From the NCBI GenBank assembly GCA_903861055.1, contig CAIOSU010000304.1, positions 1 to 23,022 on the forward strand: DNA of 23,022 nt, given 5' to 3'. This document shows, one piece after another, positions 14,130-22,200 of this stretch; the first letter of the stretch is position 1; the number at the start of each line of letters is the position of its first letter. This DNA is from an uncultured bacterium (GTDB lineage Bacteria > Bacteroidota > Bacteroidia > Chitinophagales > CAIOSU01). The notes under the pieces are model-generated. The model did not search any database and was not told the origin of the DNA. It was given only the letters and a program-made list of their open reading frames with translations. The position numbers and the translations under genes are program-made.

Positions 14130-14430
14130 TTAGTTAATCGGTTATCTGTTAATTAGTCATCGGTATTTGGAATTTTAAAGGGCGTGTCATCCTTAGCCTC
14201 GTTTGAAACGAGATTGAAGGTTGCGCGTGTGGGCTCTTGGTGCGAGCAGTGAAGTTGAGTTTGCTTTAATGCTTGTTCGTAATAATGCTCCATAACAGGG
14301 GAATACTGCTGAAGCAGTGAGAATAGTTGCCGCGGGCTGTGAGGCTTACTGGCGATATTGAAGATTAATGAGGTCCTCGCAATGACGGGCATTTTGACCC
14401 TCACAGTGACGGGTGCATAAAAACTAGAAA
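14130..14430. repeat. repeat-like intergenic region with small hairpins and GTCATTGCGAGG-type elements
   Basis: About 300 bp between pepA and pdxA. It holds CTCGTTTGAAACGAG (perfect 7-bp arms), ACTGCTGAAGCAGT (hairpin), and two related boxes at the right end, TCGCAATGACGGGC (14377) and TCACAGTGACGGGTG (14401). The reverse complement of the first contains GTCATTGCGA, a theme of interspersed repeats in many bacteria, and a related perfect palindrome occurs at 16511. A minus-strand frame of 95 codons (14153-14440) crosses it and overlaps the pdxA start; I treat that as fortuitous. Confidence 0.55.
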
Positions 14431-15498
14431 ATGAAGACAAAAGAATTGCCTGTAGTAGGCATCAGCATAGGAGATTATAATGGTATTGGCCCCGAAGTAG
14501 TGCTGAAAGCGTTTAGCGACAACCGCCTATTCGACCAATGTGTAGCCGTAGTATACGCCTCCCCCAAAATTATCCATCATTATAAGCACTTGCTGCAGCT
14601 AGATAAACTGCAGCACCAAGTATTGAAAAGCAAAGACCCAAAACTATTGAGCAACAAAGGGCTTAATATCGTTAATTGCTTAGACGATGAGTTTGAGATT
14701 CAACCTGGTGAAGATACTCCTGCCGCTGGCAAGGCGGCCATCACGTTGCTGGATGAGGCCATGGCCGATTTAAAGAGCGGCTATATTGATGTGTTGGTTA
14801 CCGCGCCACTAAATAAGCACAATATAAAAATTGAGGGCGTTGAGTTTACAGGCCATACCGAATATATTACCCGCTACTTCAACGTACAGGAGAGCATGAT
14901 GTTTTTAGTTGATGATACCTTGCGCGTGGGCTTGGTTACCAACCACATTCCTATTAAAGATGTGGTTGAGAAGCTAAACGCCAAGCTCATTTTGCAGAAG
15001 CTGGAAATAATGCACCACTGCCTTGAGCGGGATTTTGCCATAGAAAGACCGAAAATTGCCGTTCTAGGTCTAAATCCGCATGCTGGCGACAATGGTTTGA
15101 TTGGCAAGGAGGAGAAAGAAATCATTATCCCTGCCATACACAAGGCGCAGGAGGCTAAAATAATGGCCTTTGGCCCGTACCCTGCTGATGGCTTTTTTGG
15201 CTCGGGCGCATTTAAGAAATTTGATGCCGTGTTGGCTATGTATCATGATCAAGGCTTGGTAGCCTTCAAATCGATGGGTTTTGGCAATGGGGTAAACTAT
15301 ACTGCTGGCTTGCCCGTTATCCGTACCTCGCCCGACCATGGCACTGCTTATGATATTGCAGGCAAAGGCCTTGCCGACGAAAACTCATTGCGCGAAGCCA
15401 TATTTACGGGTATTGATGCGCTGCGCGCCCGCCGGGTATTTGATGAAAGCCACGCCAAACCACTTGAAGCTAAAGAAAAACGGAGCGAAAGGGATTAA
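14431..15498 (+). CDS. pdxA: 4-hydroxythreonine-4-phosphate dehydrogenase (355 aa)
   Basis: PdxA oxidises 4-phosphooxy-L-threonine with NAD+ in the DXP-dependent route to pyridoxal 5'-phosphate, in the cytoplasm. The three metal-ligand histidines are present as His172 (NHIP), His217 (NPHAGD) and His272 (YHDQG), with the 45- and 55-residue spacing of the E. coli enzyme. Other family blocks seen are GISIGDYNGIGPE at the N-terminus, VTAPLNKH (123-130), GHTEY (141-145) and TSPDHGTAYDIAG near 299-311. The length is slightly above the usual 330, because of the C-terminal charged tail. It is followed by yceD and rpmF, a common order in Bacteroidota. Confidence 0.95.
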   Translation: MKTKELPVVGISIGDYNGIGPEVVLKAFSDNRLFDQCVAVVYASPKIIHHYKHLLQLDKLQHQVLKSKDPKLLSNKGLNIVNCLDDEFEIQPGEDTPAAGKAAITLLDEAMADLKSGYIDVLVTAPLNKHNIKIEGVEFTGHTEYITRYFNVQESMMFLVDDTLRVGLVTNHIPIKDVVEKLNAKLILQKLEIMHHCLERDFAIERPKIAVLGLNPHAGDNGLIGKEEKEIIIPAIHKAQEAKIMAFGPYPADGFFGSGAFKKFDAVLAMYHDQGLVAFKSMGFGNGVNYTAGLPVIRTSPDHGTAYDIAGKGLADENSLREAIFTGIDALRARRVFDESHAKPLEAKEKRSERD

Positions 15499-15585
15499 GG
15501 GGAGTAATTTATCACTTTGGAGATACTTTCCTGACAATTCCTGCTTCAATCCGAAAAAAGATTTCCACATTTCCAATCCTTTCTT

Positions 15586-15593
15586 TATCTTTG
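15586..15593 (+). promoter_or_regulatory. -7 box (TATCTTTG) for yceD-rpmF
   Basis: A full TAnnTTTG match, 23 nt before the GTG start of yceD. An imperfect TTTC lies about 20 nt upstream in place of TTTG. It implies yceD-rpmF can be transcribed separately from pdxA. Confidence 0.65.
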
Positions 15594-15616
15594 CAGTCCT
15601 TTAAAATCTTGTTGCC

Positions 15617-16180
15617 GTGTCTCGTGATGTTGCCCTTCGTGAATTTAGCATCCCTTTCATAGGGTTGAAGTTGGGCGAAACGAGTTTCGATTTCGAGATA
15701 GGGGATAAGTTCTTTACTTATTTTGAAGGTAGCGAACCCACAGAGGGCAGCAATATTCAAGTGGAAATGGTGCTCGATAAGCGCCCCAACATGATGGTTC
15801 TCGACTTTTATGTGGAGGGTACCATTAAAGCCACTTGCGACCGCTGCTTGAACGACATTGACCAAGAGCTGTTGGATGAATTTACGGTATACGTAAAATT
15901 TAGCCACGAAACTGGCGAAATGGAAGACGAGGACGATGTGGTATTTATACCGGCCAACGAAACCCATTTGGACGTTTCGCAACTGGTGTACGAGTTTGTA
16001 ACGCTGAGCATTCCTTTTCAGAAAGGTTGCCGCGCCGAAGAAGTAGGAGGTCCTAAATGCAACAAAGAAATACTGGCCAAGCTAGGTTTCTTTAGTGATG
16101 AGAAAGGGGAGAATGATAATGACGATAATAACGATGAAGACATAGACCAGCGATGGTCAGCATTAAAGAAACTGAAATAA
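15617..16180 (+). CDS. yceD: YceD/DUF177 family protein, probable 23S rRNA/ribosome-linked factor (187 aa)
   Basis: The family pattern is clear: an N-terminal FSIPFIGLKLG segment, CDRC (Cys74, Cys77), a second cysteine pair (Cys138, Cys148), a long acidic run (about 160-176) and the closing DQRWSALKKLK. YceD proteins are encoded beside rpmF across bacteria and are linked to 23S rRNA accumulation; the four cysteines suggest a zinc site. The only usable start in frame is GTG at 15617, since the frame is closed 15 nt upstream by TAA. rpmF follows after 14 bp, so the two share a transcript that ends at the hairpin at 16444. Confidence 0.9.
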   Translation: MSRDVALREFSIPFIGLKLGETSFDFEIGDKFFTYFEGSEPTEGSNIQVEMVLDKRPNMMVLDFYVEGTIKATCDRCLNDIDQELLDEFTVYVKFSHETGEMEDEDDVVFIPANETHLDVSQLVYEFVTLSIPFQKGCRAEEVGGPKCNKEILAKLGFFSDEKGENDNDDNNDEDIDQRWSALKKLK

Positions 16181-16194
16181 ATATTAATTAAGCC

Positions 16195-16380
16195 ATGGCA
16201 CATCCTAAGCGAAAAATATCGAAAACCCGTCGCGACAAACGCCGCACACACTACAAAGCCGAAGCTCCTAACGTGAGCATTTGCAAAGAAACCGGTGCCC
16301 CGCACTTGTTTCATCGCGCTTACGAAATAAACGGCGACCTTTATTACAAGGGTAAAGTGGTTGTAGCCGCTAGGGCCTAA
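16195..16380 (+). CDS. rpmF: 50S ribosomal protein L32 (61 aa)
   Basis: The start MAHPKRKISKTRRDKRRTH is diagnostic for L32. Zinc-ribbon versions of L32 have four cysteines; here only Cys50-side chemistry is absent and a single cysteine (SICKETGAPH) remains, with HRAYEINGDLYYKGK in place of the second knuckle. Cysteine-poor L32 is, to my knowledge, usual in Bacteroidota. Downstream of yceD in the same transcript and followed by a strong terminator. Confidence 0.95.
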   Translation: MAHPKRKISKTRRDKRRTHYKAEAPNVSICKETGAPHLFHRAYEINGDLYYKGKVVVAARA

Positions 16381-16443
16381 TCATTCCTACTGATTTTATT
16401 AGCATACCACAGCACGTATTGCGTGTGGTGTGTTCCATTATAT

Positions 16444-16487
16444 AAGAGAAAACGGTAACCGATCGCGTTATCGTTTTCTCTTTTTTT
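16444..16487 (+). terminator. rho-independent terminator after rpmF
   Basis: A stem of about 16 bp (AAGAGAAAACGGTAAC with GTTATCGTTTTCTCTT, one G-U pair) around CGATCGC runs into a T tract at 16481-16487. It closes the yceD-rpmF unit before the convergent pseudouridine synthase gene. Confidence 0.9.
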
Positions 16488-16510
16488 GTTTAAGGTTGTT
16501 GTTAGGTGGT

Positions 16511-16526
16511 CGTCATTGCAATGACG
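16511..16526. repeat. 16-bp perfect palindrome CGTCATTGCAATGACG
   Basis: A perfect inverted repeat in the gap between the rpmF terminator and the convergent gene. It shares CAATGACGGG with the boxes at 14377-14390. Probably a member of a short interspersed palindromic family. Confidence 0.6.
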
Positions 16527-16550
16527 GGGTGCAGCGGGAAGTAAGATACC

Positions 16551-17228
16551 TCAATCAAACCCTTTCCAAACATCCAACTTTGGCAGTGGAGCATCAAAAG
16601 CCATTTTGGTTTTTTGCACGGGATGCACAAACTCAATATGCCTGGCGTGTAAGCAAATACTTTTATCGGGATTCGGTGTTTTAAAGCCGTACTTCAAATC
16701 GCCAATTATTGGGCATCCTAAGTTGTTTAGTTGCACGCGTATTTGATGGTGGCGGCCCGTTTCTAAGTTTACCTCCAGCAGGTGGCGTTCTTTTAAGCTT
16801 TTTAGCAGCGTGTAATGTAGCTTGGCCTCTTTGCCTAACTTATGCTTTGGCGATACTACTACACTCGTATTATTGGCGCTGTGCTTTACTAGGTAGTGCG
16901 TAAGGTTGGCCTCCTCCTCTTGCGGACGGTTTGCTACTAATGCCCAGTAAGTTTTTTTTACGGTTCGATCGCGCAGCATTTCATTAAGTCGAGTAAGAGC
17001 CTTGCTGGTGCGGGCATACAATATCAAGCCACTTGTGGGTCTATCCAACCGATGCACCACGCCCAAAAATACCTCACCTGGCTTGTTGTACTTTTCTTTT
17101 ATGTACGCCTTAAGGTCGTCGGCAAGTGAGGCGTCGCCTGTTTCATCGCCTTGAGATAGTTGGCCGGCTAGCTTGTTTACCACCATTAGGTGGTTGTCCT
17201 CGTATATTATTTGGTCAGACGTTGTCAA
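16551..17228 (-). CDS. RluA-family pseudouridine synthase (225 aa from the TTG start)
   Basis: The catalytic block VVHRLDRPTSGL gives the conserved Asp62, and the C-terminal half carries the family's TGRHHQIRVQL and GCPIIGDLKYG blocks. RluA-type enzymes isomerise specific uridines in rRNA or tRNA; the target site cannot be told from sequence. There is no S4 domain, and the length suits a short single-domain member. The open frame extends to an ATG at 17312, but those 28 residues are Phe/Ile-rich and cover an AT-rich leader repeat. I prefer the TTG at 17228, which gives TTSDQIIYEDNHLMVVNK, close to the usual family start. Convergent with rpmF, divergent from ksgA. Confidence 0.88.
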   Translation of the reverse strand: MTTSDQIIYEDNHLMVVNKLAGQLSQGDETGDASLADDLKAYIKEKYNKPGEVFLGVVHRLDRPTSGLILYARTSKALTRLNEMLRDRTVKKTYWALVANRPQEEEANLTHYLVKHSANNTSVVVSPKHKLGKEAKLHYTLLKSLKERHLLEVNLETGRHHQIRVQLNNLGCPIIGDLKYGFKTPNPDKSICLHARHIEFVHPVQKTKMAFDAPLPKLDVWKGFD

Positions 17229-17230
17229 AG

Positions 17231-17254
17231 GATAGATATAAAATATGAAATTAG
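17231..17254. repeat. short AT-rich leader repeat, copy 2 (upstream of rluA-family gene, inverted)
   Basis: Read on the minus strand it contains ATTTCATATTTTATATCTAT, then CC and the TTG start. It mirrors the copy before ksgA, so the two form inverted copies about 130 bp apart. Confidence 0.55.
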
Positions 17255-17381
17255 AGACTAAAAAAATGTCGATAATTAGATTGGAGATGAAAAAAGATTG
17301 GGTGTGTTCCAAATCCTCAAAACAAAATTACACGTAAAAAATGGGTATTTTTACCGCCCTGTTTTACCCGTTTCACATTTC

Positions 17382-17405
17382 TCATTTCATATTTTACATC
17401 TACTC
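17382..17405. repeat. short AT-rich leader repeat, copy 3 (abutting the ksgA start)
   Basis: TCATTTCATATTTTACATCT plus ACTC, ending at the base before the TTG start of ksgA. It matches copy 1 at 21 of 24 positions and copy 2 over its core. Confidence 0.55.
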
Positions 17406-18182
17406 TTGGATCACAAAGCCAAAAAGGCCTTCGGGCAGCATTTTCTTAAAGACATGGACGTGGTGCGCCAAACCGTGCAAGCCTTGCCCGATCCCGGCAA
17501 CTTTACGGTCGTAGAGATAGGCCCAGGCCGAGGTGTGCTTACTGCACCTTTATTAGAGCGCTATGCCGATAAGTTTTATGCCGTTGAAGTAGATGACGAT
17601 TTAATTCCAGTGTTGCAGAAGCAGTTTCCCGCACTAGGTAATCGCCTCATACACCAAGATTTTCTGAAATTTGATTGGAGTGTATTGCCTGATGGCGATA
17701 TTATAGTGGTTGGCAATTTCCCCTATAATATCTCCAGCCAAATACTATTCACGGTTTTGGACGAAAAAGACCGGGTAATACAAGTTGTTGGTATGTTCCA
17801 GAAAGAAGTGGGCGTGCGCGTAATATCAGGCCCTGGCAAAAAAGATTATGGCATATTGAGCGTGCTATTGGCCGCTTGGTACAAAATGAGCCTTATTTGC
17901 CACATACCTCCCGAATCGTTCAGCCCGCCACCGAAAGTTGACTCAGTGGTAATCAACTTGCAACGAAACGACCGTAAAACACTTCCTTGTAACCAGCGCG
18001 TGTTTAAGCAAGTAGTAAAAGCTGCCTTTAACCAACGACGGAAGATGCTTCGAAATAGCTTATCATCTTTTCAGCCAAACGAGGAAACATTGACTACTGA
18101 TTTTTTTACGCGTCGACCTGAGCAAATGAGTCTGGAAGATTTTTTTGCCGTTACCCAAATGTTAGAGAAGAAAAGTGAGTAA
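17406..18182 (+). CDS. rsmA: 16S rRNA (adenine(1518)-N(6)/adenine(1519)-N(6))-dimethyltransferase (258 aa)
   Basis: RsmA (KsgA) dimethylates two adjacent adenosines near the 3' end of 16S rRNA with S-adenosylmethionine, late in small-subunit assembly. Visible motifs: AFGQHFL at the N-terminus, the SAM loop VEIGPGRGVLT (about 36-46), the acidic VEVDDDL after strand 2, the catalytic NFPYN (about 104-108), and the C-terminal FNQRRKMLRNSL. The TTG at 17406 gives MDHKAKKAFGQHF, which fits the family; the open frame further upstream to 17298 is Phe/His-rich intergenic sequence. The gene overlaps the next one by 8 bp. Confidence 0.93.
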   Translation: MDHKAKKAFGQHFLKDMDVVRQTVQALPDPGNFTVVEIGPGRGVLTAPLLERYADKFYAVEVDDDLIPVLQKQFPALGNRLIHQDFLKFDWSVLPDGDIIVVGNFPYNISSQILFTVLDEKDRVIQVVGMFQKEVGVRVISGPGKKDYGILSVLLAAWYKMSLICHIPPESFSPPPKVDSVVINLQRNDRKTLPCNQRVFKQVVKAAFNQRRKMLRNSLSSFQPNEETLTTDFFTRRPEQMSLEDFFAVTQMLEKKSE

Positions 18183-19110
18183 TCAAAAAGTTTTAATTAC
18201 CGACCCCGTTCACTCTTTACTTTTACAAGAATTGGCGGGTATGGGGTATGTTGTTGATTATCAGCCTACTATTGATCAAGAAGGGGTATTAAAAGTTATT
18301 TCTGAATACACTGGATTAATAATAAATAGCAAAATATCGGCTGGCGTGCAACTGATTGACCTAGGAGTGCGTCTGAAATTTATAGGTCGTTTGGGAGCAG
18401 GATTAGAGGTGATTGACCAAGCTTATGCAAGTGCCAAAGGGATTAAATGTTTTAATACTCCAGAGGGCAATTGCGATGCTGTAGCAGAGCATGCAATAGG
18501 TATGCTACTTGGGCTGATGAACCACATAAACAGAGCCGATTCGCAAGTGAGAAAAGGGCAATGGAGTCGCGAACCTAACAGGGGAGTGGAGCTGGGAGGT
18601 AAAACGGTAGGCATAATTGGATGTGGCAACACAGGTACTGCCTTTGCCAAAAGACTTACTGGTTTTGATGTGCGAATACTGGCCTACGATAAATATAAAT
18701 CTGGTTTTGGTACCGGAACAATTGAAGAAACCCGCCTTGATGCTATTTACGAGTATGCTGATGTTGTAAGTCTGCACGTTCAGCTGACCGATGAAACTAA
18801 TTATTTAGTGAACAAAAAGTTCATTAAGCAGTTTAATAAGCCTTTCTACTTGGTAAATACAAGTAGAGGTAAAGTAGTGAATACCGAAGATTTGTTGTGG
18901 GGTATTGAGCAGGGATTGATACTAGGGGCGGCACTAGATGTACTGGAAAATGAAAAGTTAGAATCTTTTAGTAAGACAGAGTTGATACAATTTGAACGAT
19001 TATGCTCTCTGGATAACGTTTTGCTAACACCGCATATTGCAGGTTGGACAAAAGAATCGAAGGAAAAAATTGCTAAAGCAATGGCTTTCAAGATAAAAGG
19101 GATACTTTAG
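18175..19110 (+). CDS. D-isomer-specific 2-hydroxyacid dehydrogenase, phosphoglycerate dehydrogenase-like (311 aa)
   Basis: The family layout is clear: an N-terminal substrate domain (about 1-95 plus the C-terminal segment) and a central NAD-binding Rossmann domain (about 100-280) with GIIGCGNTG (147-154) and acidic Asp172 after strand 2, which favours NAD. The catalytic residues are present: Arg231 (NTSRGKVV), Glu260 (LENEKL) and His287 (TPHIAGW). At 311 residues it lacks the ACT domain of longer SerA enzymes. It may make 3-phosphohydroxypyruvate or act on another 2-hydroxyacid. Its GTG start lies inside ksgA (8-bp overlap), so translation is probably coupled. It appears more AT-rich than its neighbours. 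Confidence 0.87.
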   Translation: MSNQKVLITDPVHSLLLQELAGMGYVVDYQPTIDQEGVLKVISEYTGLIINSKISAGVQLIDLGVRLKFIGRLGAGLEVIDQAYASAKGIKCFNTPEGNCDAVAEHAIGMLLGLMNHINRADSQVRKGQWSREPNRGVELGGKTVGIIGCGNTGTAFAKRLTGFDVRILAYDKYKSGFGTGTIEETRLDAIYEYADVVSLHVQLTDETNYLVNKKFIKQFNKPFYLVNTSRGKVVNTEDLLWGIEQGLILGAALDVLENEKLESFSKTELIQFERLCSLDNVLLTPHIAGWTKESKEKIAKAMAFKIKGIL

Positions 19111-19137
19111 TGCCGCCATACGGCTATATGGTAGCAC

Positions 19138-19164
19138 AAATTAGTCCTTCGGGGCAAATTTTTT
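19138..19164 (+). terminator. probable terminator with UUCG tetraloop
   Basis: AAATTAGTCC and GGGCAAATTT can pair around TTCG (one mismatch, one G-U), then T residues follow. It lies 28 bp after the dehydrogenase stop. The stem is mostly A-T, so strength is uncertain. Confidence 0.5.
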
Positions 19165-19186
19165 AACGCTTTTTTACAAATTTTAC

Positions 19187-19194
19187 TATTTTTG
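19187..19194 (+). promoter_or_regulatory. -7 box (TATTTTTG) for the TonB-dependent receptor
   Basis: A full TAnnTTTG match, 29 nt before the ATG at 19224 and after the probable terminator. The -33 region is T-rich without a clean TTTG. Confidence 0.6.
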
Positions 19195-19223
19195 ACGGCT
19201 ATCGTTTGTTAAGGTTACTTAAA

Positions 19224-22200
19224 ATGCAGGTTATGATAAGGCTTTTCTCAGCCGTGGTGCTTATGTTCCTCGGCGTGAATTTGGCGTTTGCCCAAACAGG
19301 TGAGCTCTCCGGTAAGGTTACTGATGAGAACAAAGAGGGAGTTCCGTTTACCAACGTCGCCATTAAAAAGAATGGCGTGCTGGTTACTGGTAACGCAACC
19401 GATTTTGATGGTTTCTACTCTATCAAGCCGCTTGAGCCGGGTACTTACGATGTGGAATTTTCGGCCCTAGGCTACGGCACAGTGCTAATCACTGGTGTTA
19501 AAATCAACTCCGATCGTATTACTACGCTCAACCAATTGGTAAAACCTGAGTCGAAAGTAATTGATGCTGTTGAGATTGTGGCTTACAAAGTACCCTTAAT
19601 CGACAAGGAGAGTAACTCTACCAAAACAACTATTTCGGCAGATGAGATTAAATCTCTACCAACTCGTAATATCCAATCTATAGCCTCTACCAGTGCTGGT
19701 GTATTTCAAGAAGACGAAGGTTCTGCTTTGAGTATCAAAGGTTCTAGAGAAAGTTCAACAGAGTATTATATTGATGGTATCCGTGTTCGTGGTAGCACCA
19801 ACTTACCAGCAAATGCTATTGAGCAGCTTACTGTTATTACGGGTGGCGTGCCTGCCCGCTATGGCGATGCAACAGGTGGTATCATCAATATTGTAACCAA
19901 GGGCCCATCTCGCCAATTGAATGGTGGTGTTGAGTTAATTACCTCTCAGTTTCTTGATGGTTTTGGCTACAATCTTGCCAATTTTAATCTTACCGGTCCT
20001 ATTTACATTAAAGATAAGGGTACCGATTCGGCACAAGCTAAAGTTGGTTTCTTCGTAGCGGGTGAATTTGGCTATCAGAAAGATCCTCGCCCATCGGCAG
20101 TAGGAGTATGGCAGGTTAAGGAAGATAAATTGAGAGAGTTGGAAGAAAATCCTTTGGTGCGTTCTTCAGTGGGCGATGCTTTTATTTCTTCTACTCAAAC
20201 GGTTACTTTCGATGATTTAGAAAAATCAAAGGTAAAACCTAATACTTCTAACCTTACCTACAGCTTATCTAGCAAATTAGATTTTAAAATAACCGAAAAG
20301 ATTGGTATCACCGTTGGTGGTAGCATCAACTACAGTCGATACAATGATTGGGTAGCGCGCTACACCCTTTTCAACGCTGAAAACAATCCTTTGAACAAGG
20401 ATTTATCGTGGAGGGTGTTTGCCCGTTACACACAACGTTTCGGCAAGGCAAATACTGATGCCGCTGAAGCATCTAAGAGCCCTTTCCAGAATGCGTTCTA
20501 CAGCTTGCAGTTTGACTATTCTAAAGTTTACAACACTTTCGAAGACGGAACGCACGGCTTTAATGCATTTGACTACGGCTACCTAGGTAAGTATGATATT
20601 TTAAGGGCTCCTAGCTACTCTGCACCAAATGGAGGCACCGAAGGCCAGATTACTTATTTCGATGTAAATGGTAATCCAAAGACCCTAACTGGTACCGTTC
20701 AGACTGGTTTTACCGATACTTTGGTAACCTTTACTCCATCGAACCTAAACCAAACTACAGCCAACTTTATGACTCGTTATTATGAGTTGGCCGGAGACAA
20801 TGTAGAGACTTACTATAATAACTTGTCTACTATTCAAGCAAACAACGGTTTGCGAAATGGTGACCGCAGCCAAACGGTACATGGTGTTTGGTACAATGTT
20901 GGTCGCCAGTTCAATGGTTATGGCATCGAAGCTGATAACGATCAGTTCCGTTTAACCTTTATTGGTTCTGTTGATATTTTGCGCCCAGGTTCTTCTAGCC
21001 GCAACAAACATGCTTTAGAGTTCGGTTTCGAATTTGAGCAGCGTGTTGACCGCAACTACCAAGTAAATCCAATCGGTTTGTGGGAGCTTGCTCGCTTGCA
21101 AGCAAACCAGCATATTGTTGACCCGGATTTGAATAACCTAAACGATTTTAGTTTGTTGATTGATGGTGTTGAATATGCGTTTGACCAAACTTGCCGTTGT
21201 TTCCCAAATGCACCTGCATTTAGCGTTTACGATACCATTCTTACCAACCAAGTAAACAACGGTAGCCAATCGTTTTTCGACCGTAATTTGCGTGCAAAGC
21301 TTGGCCTATCTGCCGATAACACCGATTTCATAAACATTGATACCCTTTCGCCTGACTTTTTCTCTTTGGATATGTTCAGTGCCGATGAGTTGTTGAACCA
21401 AGGTAACGGCTATGTATCATACAATGGCTATGATTACAAAGGAAACAAATCAACTAGCCAGCCAGCCTTCAACGATTTCTTTACCAAGAAGGATAAAGAT
21501 GGCAACTATACTCGCGAAGTAGGTGCTTTCCGCCCTATTTACACCGCGTTCTTTATTCAAGATAAATTCCAGTTCAAGGATTTGTTGTTCAACATAGGTC
21601 TTCGTATCGACCGTTACGATGCCAACCAAAAAGTATTGGCCGATGAATTTTCGTTGTACAAAATCTTGACCGTTGATGAAGCGGTAGAGCGCTACGGATT
21701 TGCAGTGCCAAACAGTGTTGGTGGCGACTATAAAGTTTATGTTGACAATCCTGACAAAAACAACCCGGTGCTTACTGGTTTCCGTAATGGCAACACTTGG
21801 TATACTGCCGATGGGGTAGAAGTAGCTGACCCTAGGATTATTGGTGCTAGTTCGGCAACATCGCGCCCAACACCTTTGTTGGATAACACGGTGGTGAACA
21901 ACATTAAGAGTGAAAACTTTGATCCGAACAATTCGTTTACTGACTATAAGCCGCAGATTACCGTAATGCCTCGTTTGGCGTTCTCATTCAACCTAACCGA
22001 TGAGGCATCATTCTTTGCCCACTACGATATTTTGGCTCAGCGTCCACAGGGTCGCGTAGTTGCTACGCCATCTGATTACTATTTCTTTAATGAGCGTATC
22101 ACTGGGGTTTTTAACAACCCTAATTTGAAACCTGAGAAAACCATTGATTACCAAATTGGTTTCCGTCAGTTGGTTACCCAAAATAGTGCTATCACCTTCT

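Noticed and set aside
14135..14165. Hairpin GATTAGTTAA / TTAATTAGTC just after pepA as a terminator
   Set aside because: The arms pair only with two wobble pairs, and no T tract follows.
14153..14440. 95-codon minus-strand ORF between pepA and pdxA
   Set aside because: It lies in repeat-like DNA full of small hairpins, overlaps the pdxA start, and shows no recognisable domain.
17229..17312. N-terminal extension of the RluA-family protein to an ATG at 17312
   Set aside because: The 28 added residues are Phe/Ile-rich low-complexity sequence covering a leader repeat, and the family fold begins right after the TTG at 17228.
17298..17405. N-terminal extension of KsgA upstream of the TTG
   Set aside because: The added 36 residues come from the T-rich leader and do not fit the family, whose conserved GQHFL lies close to the N-terminus.
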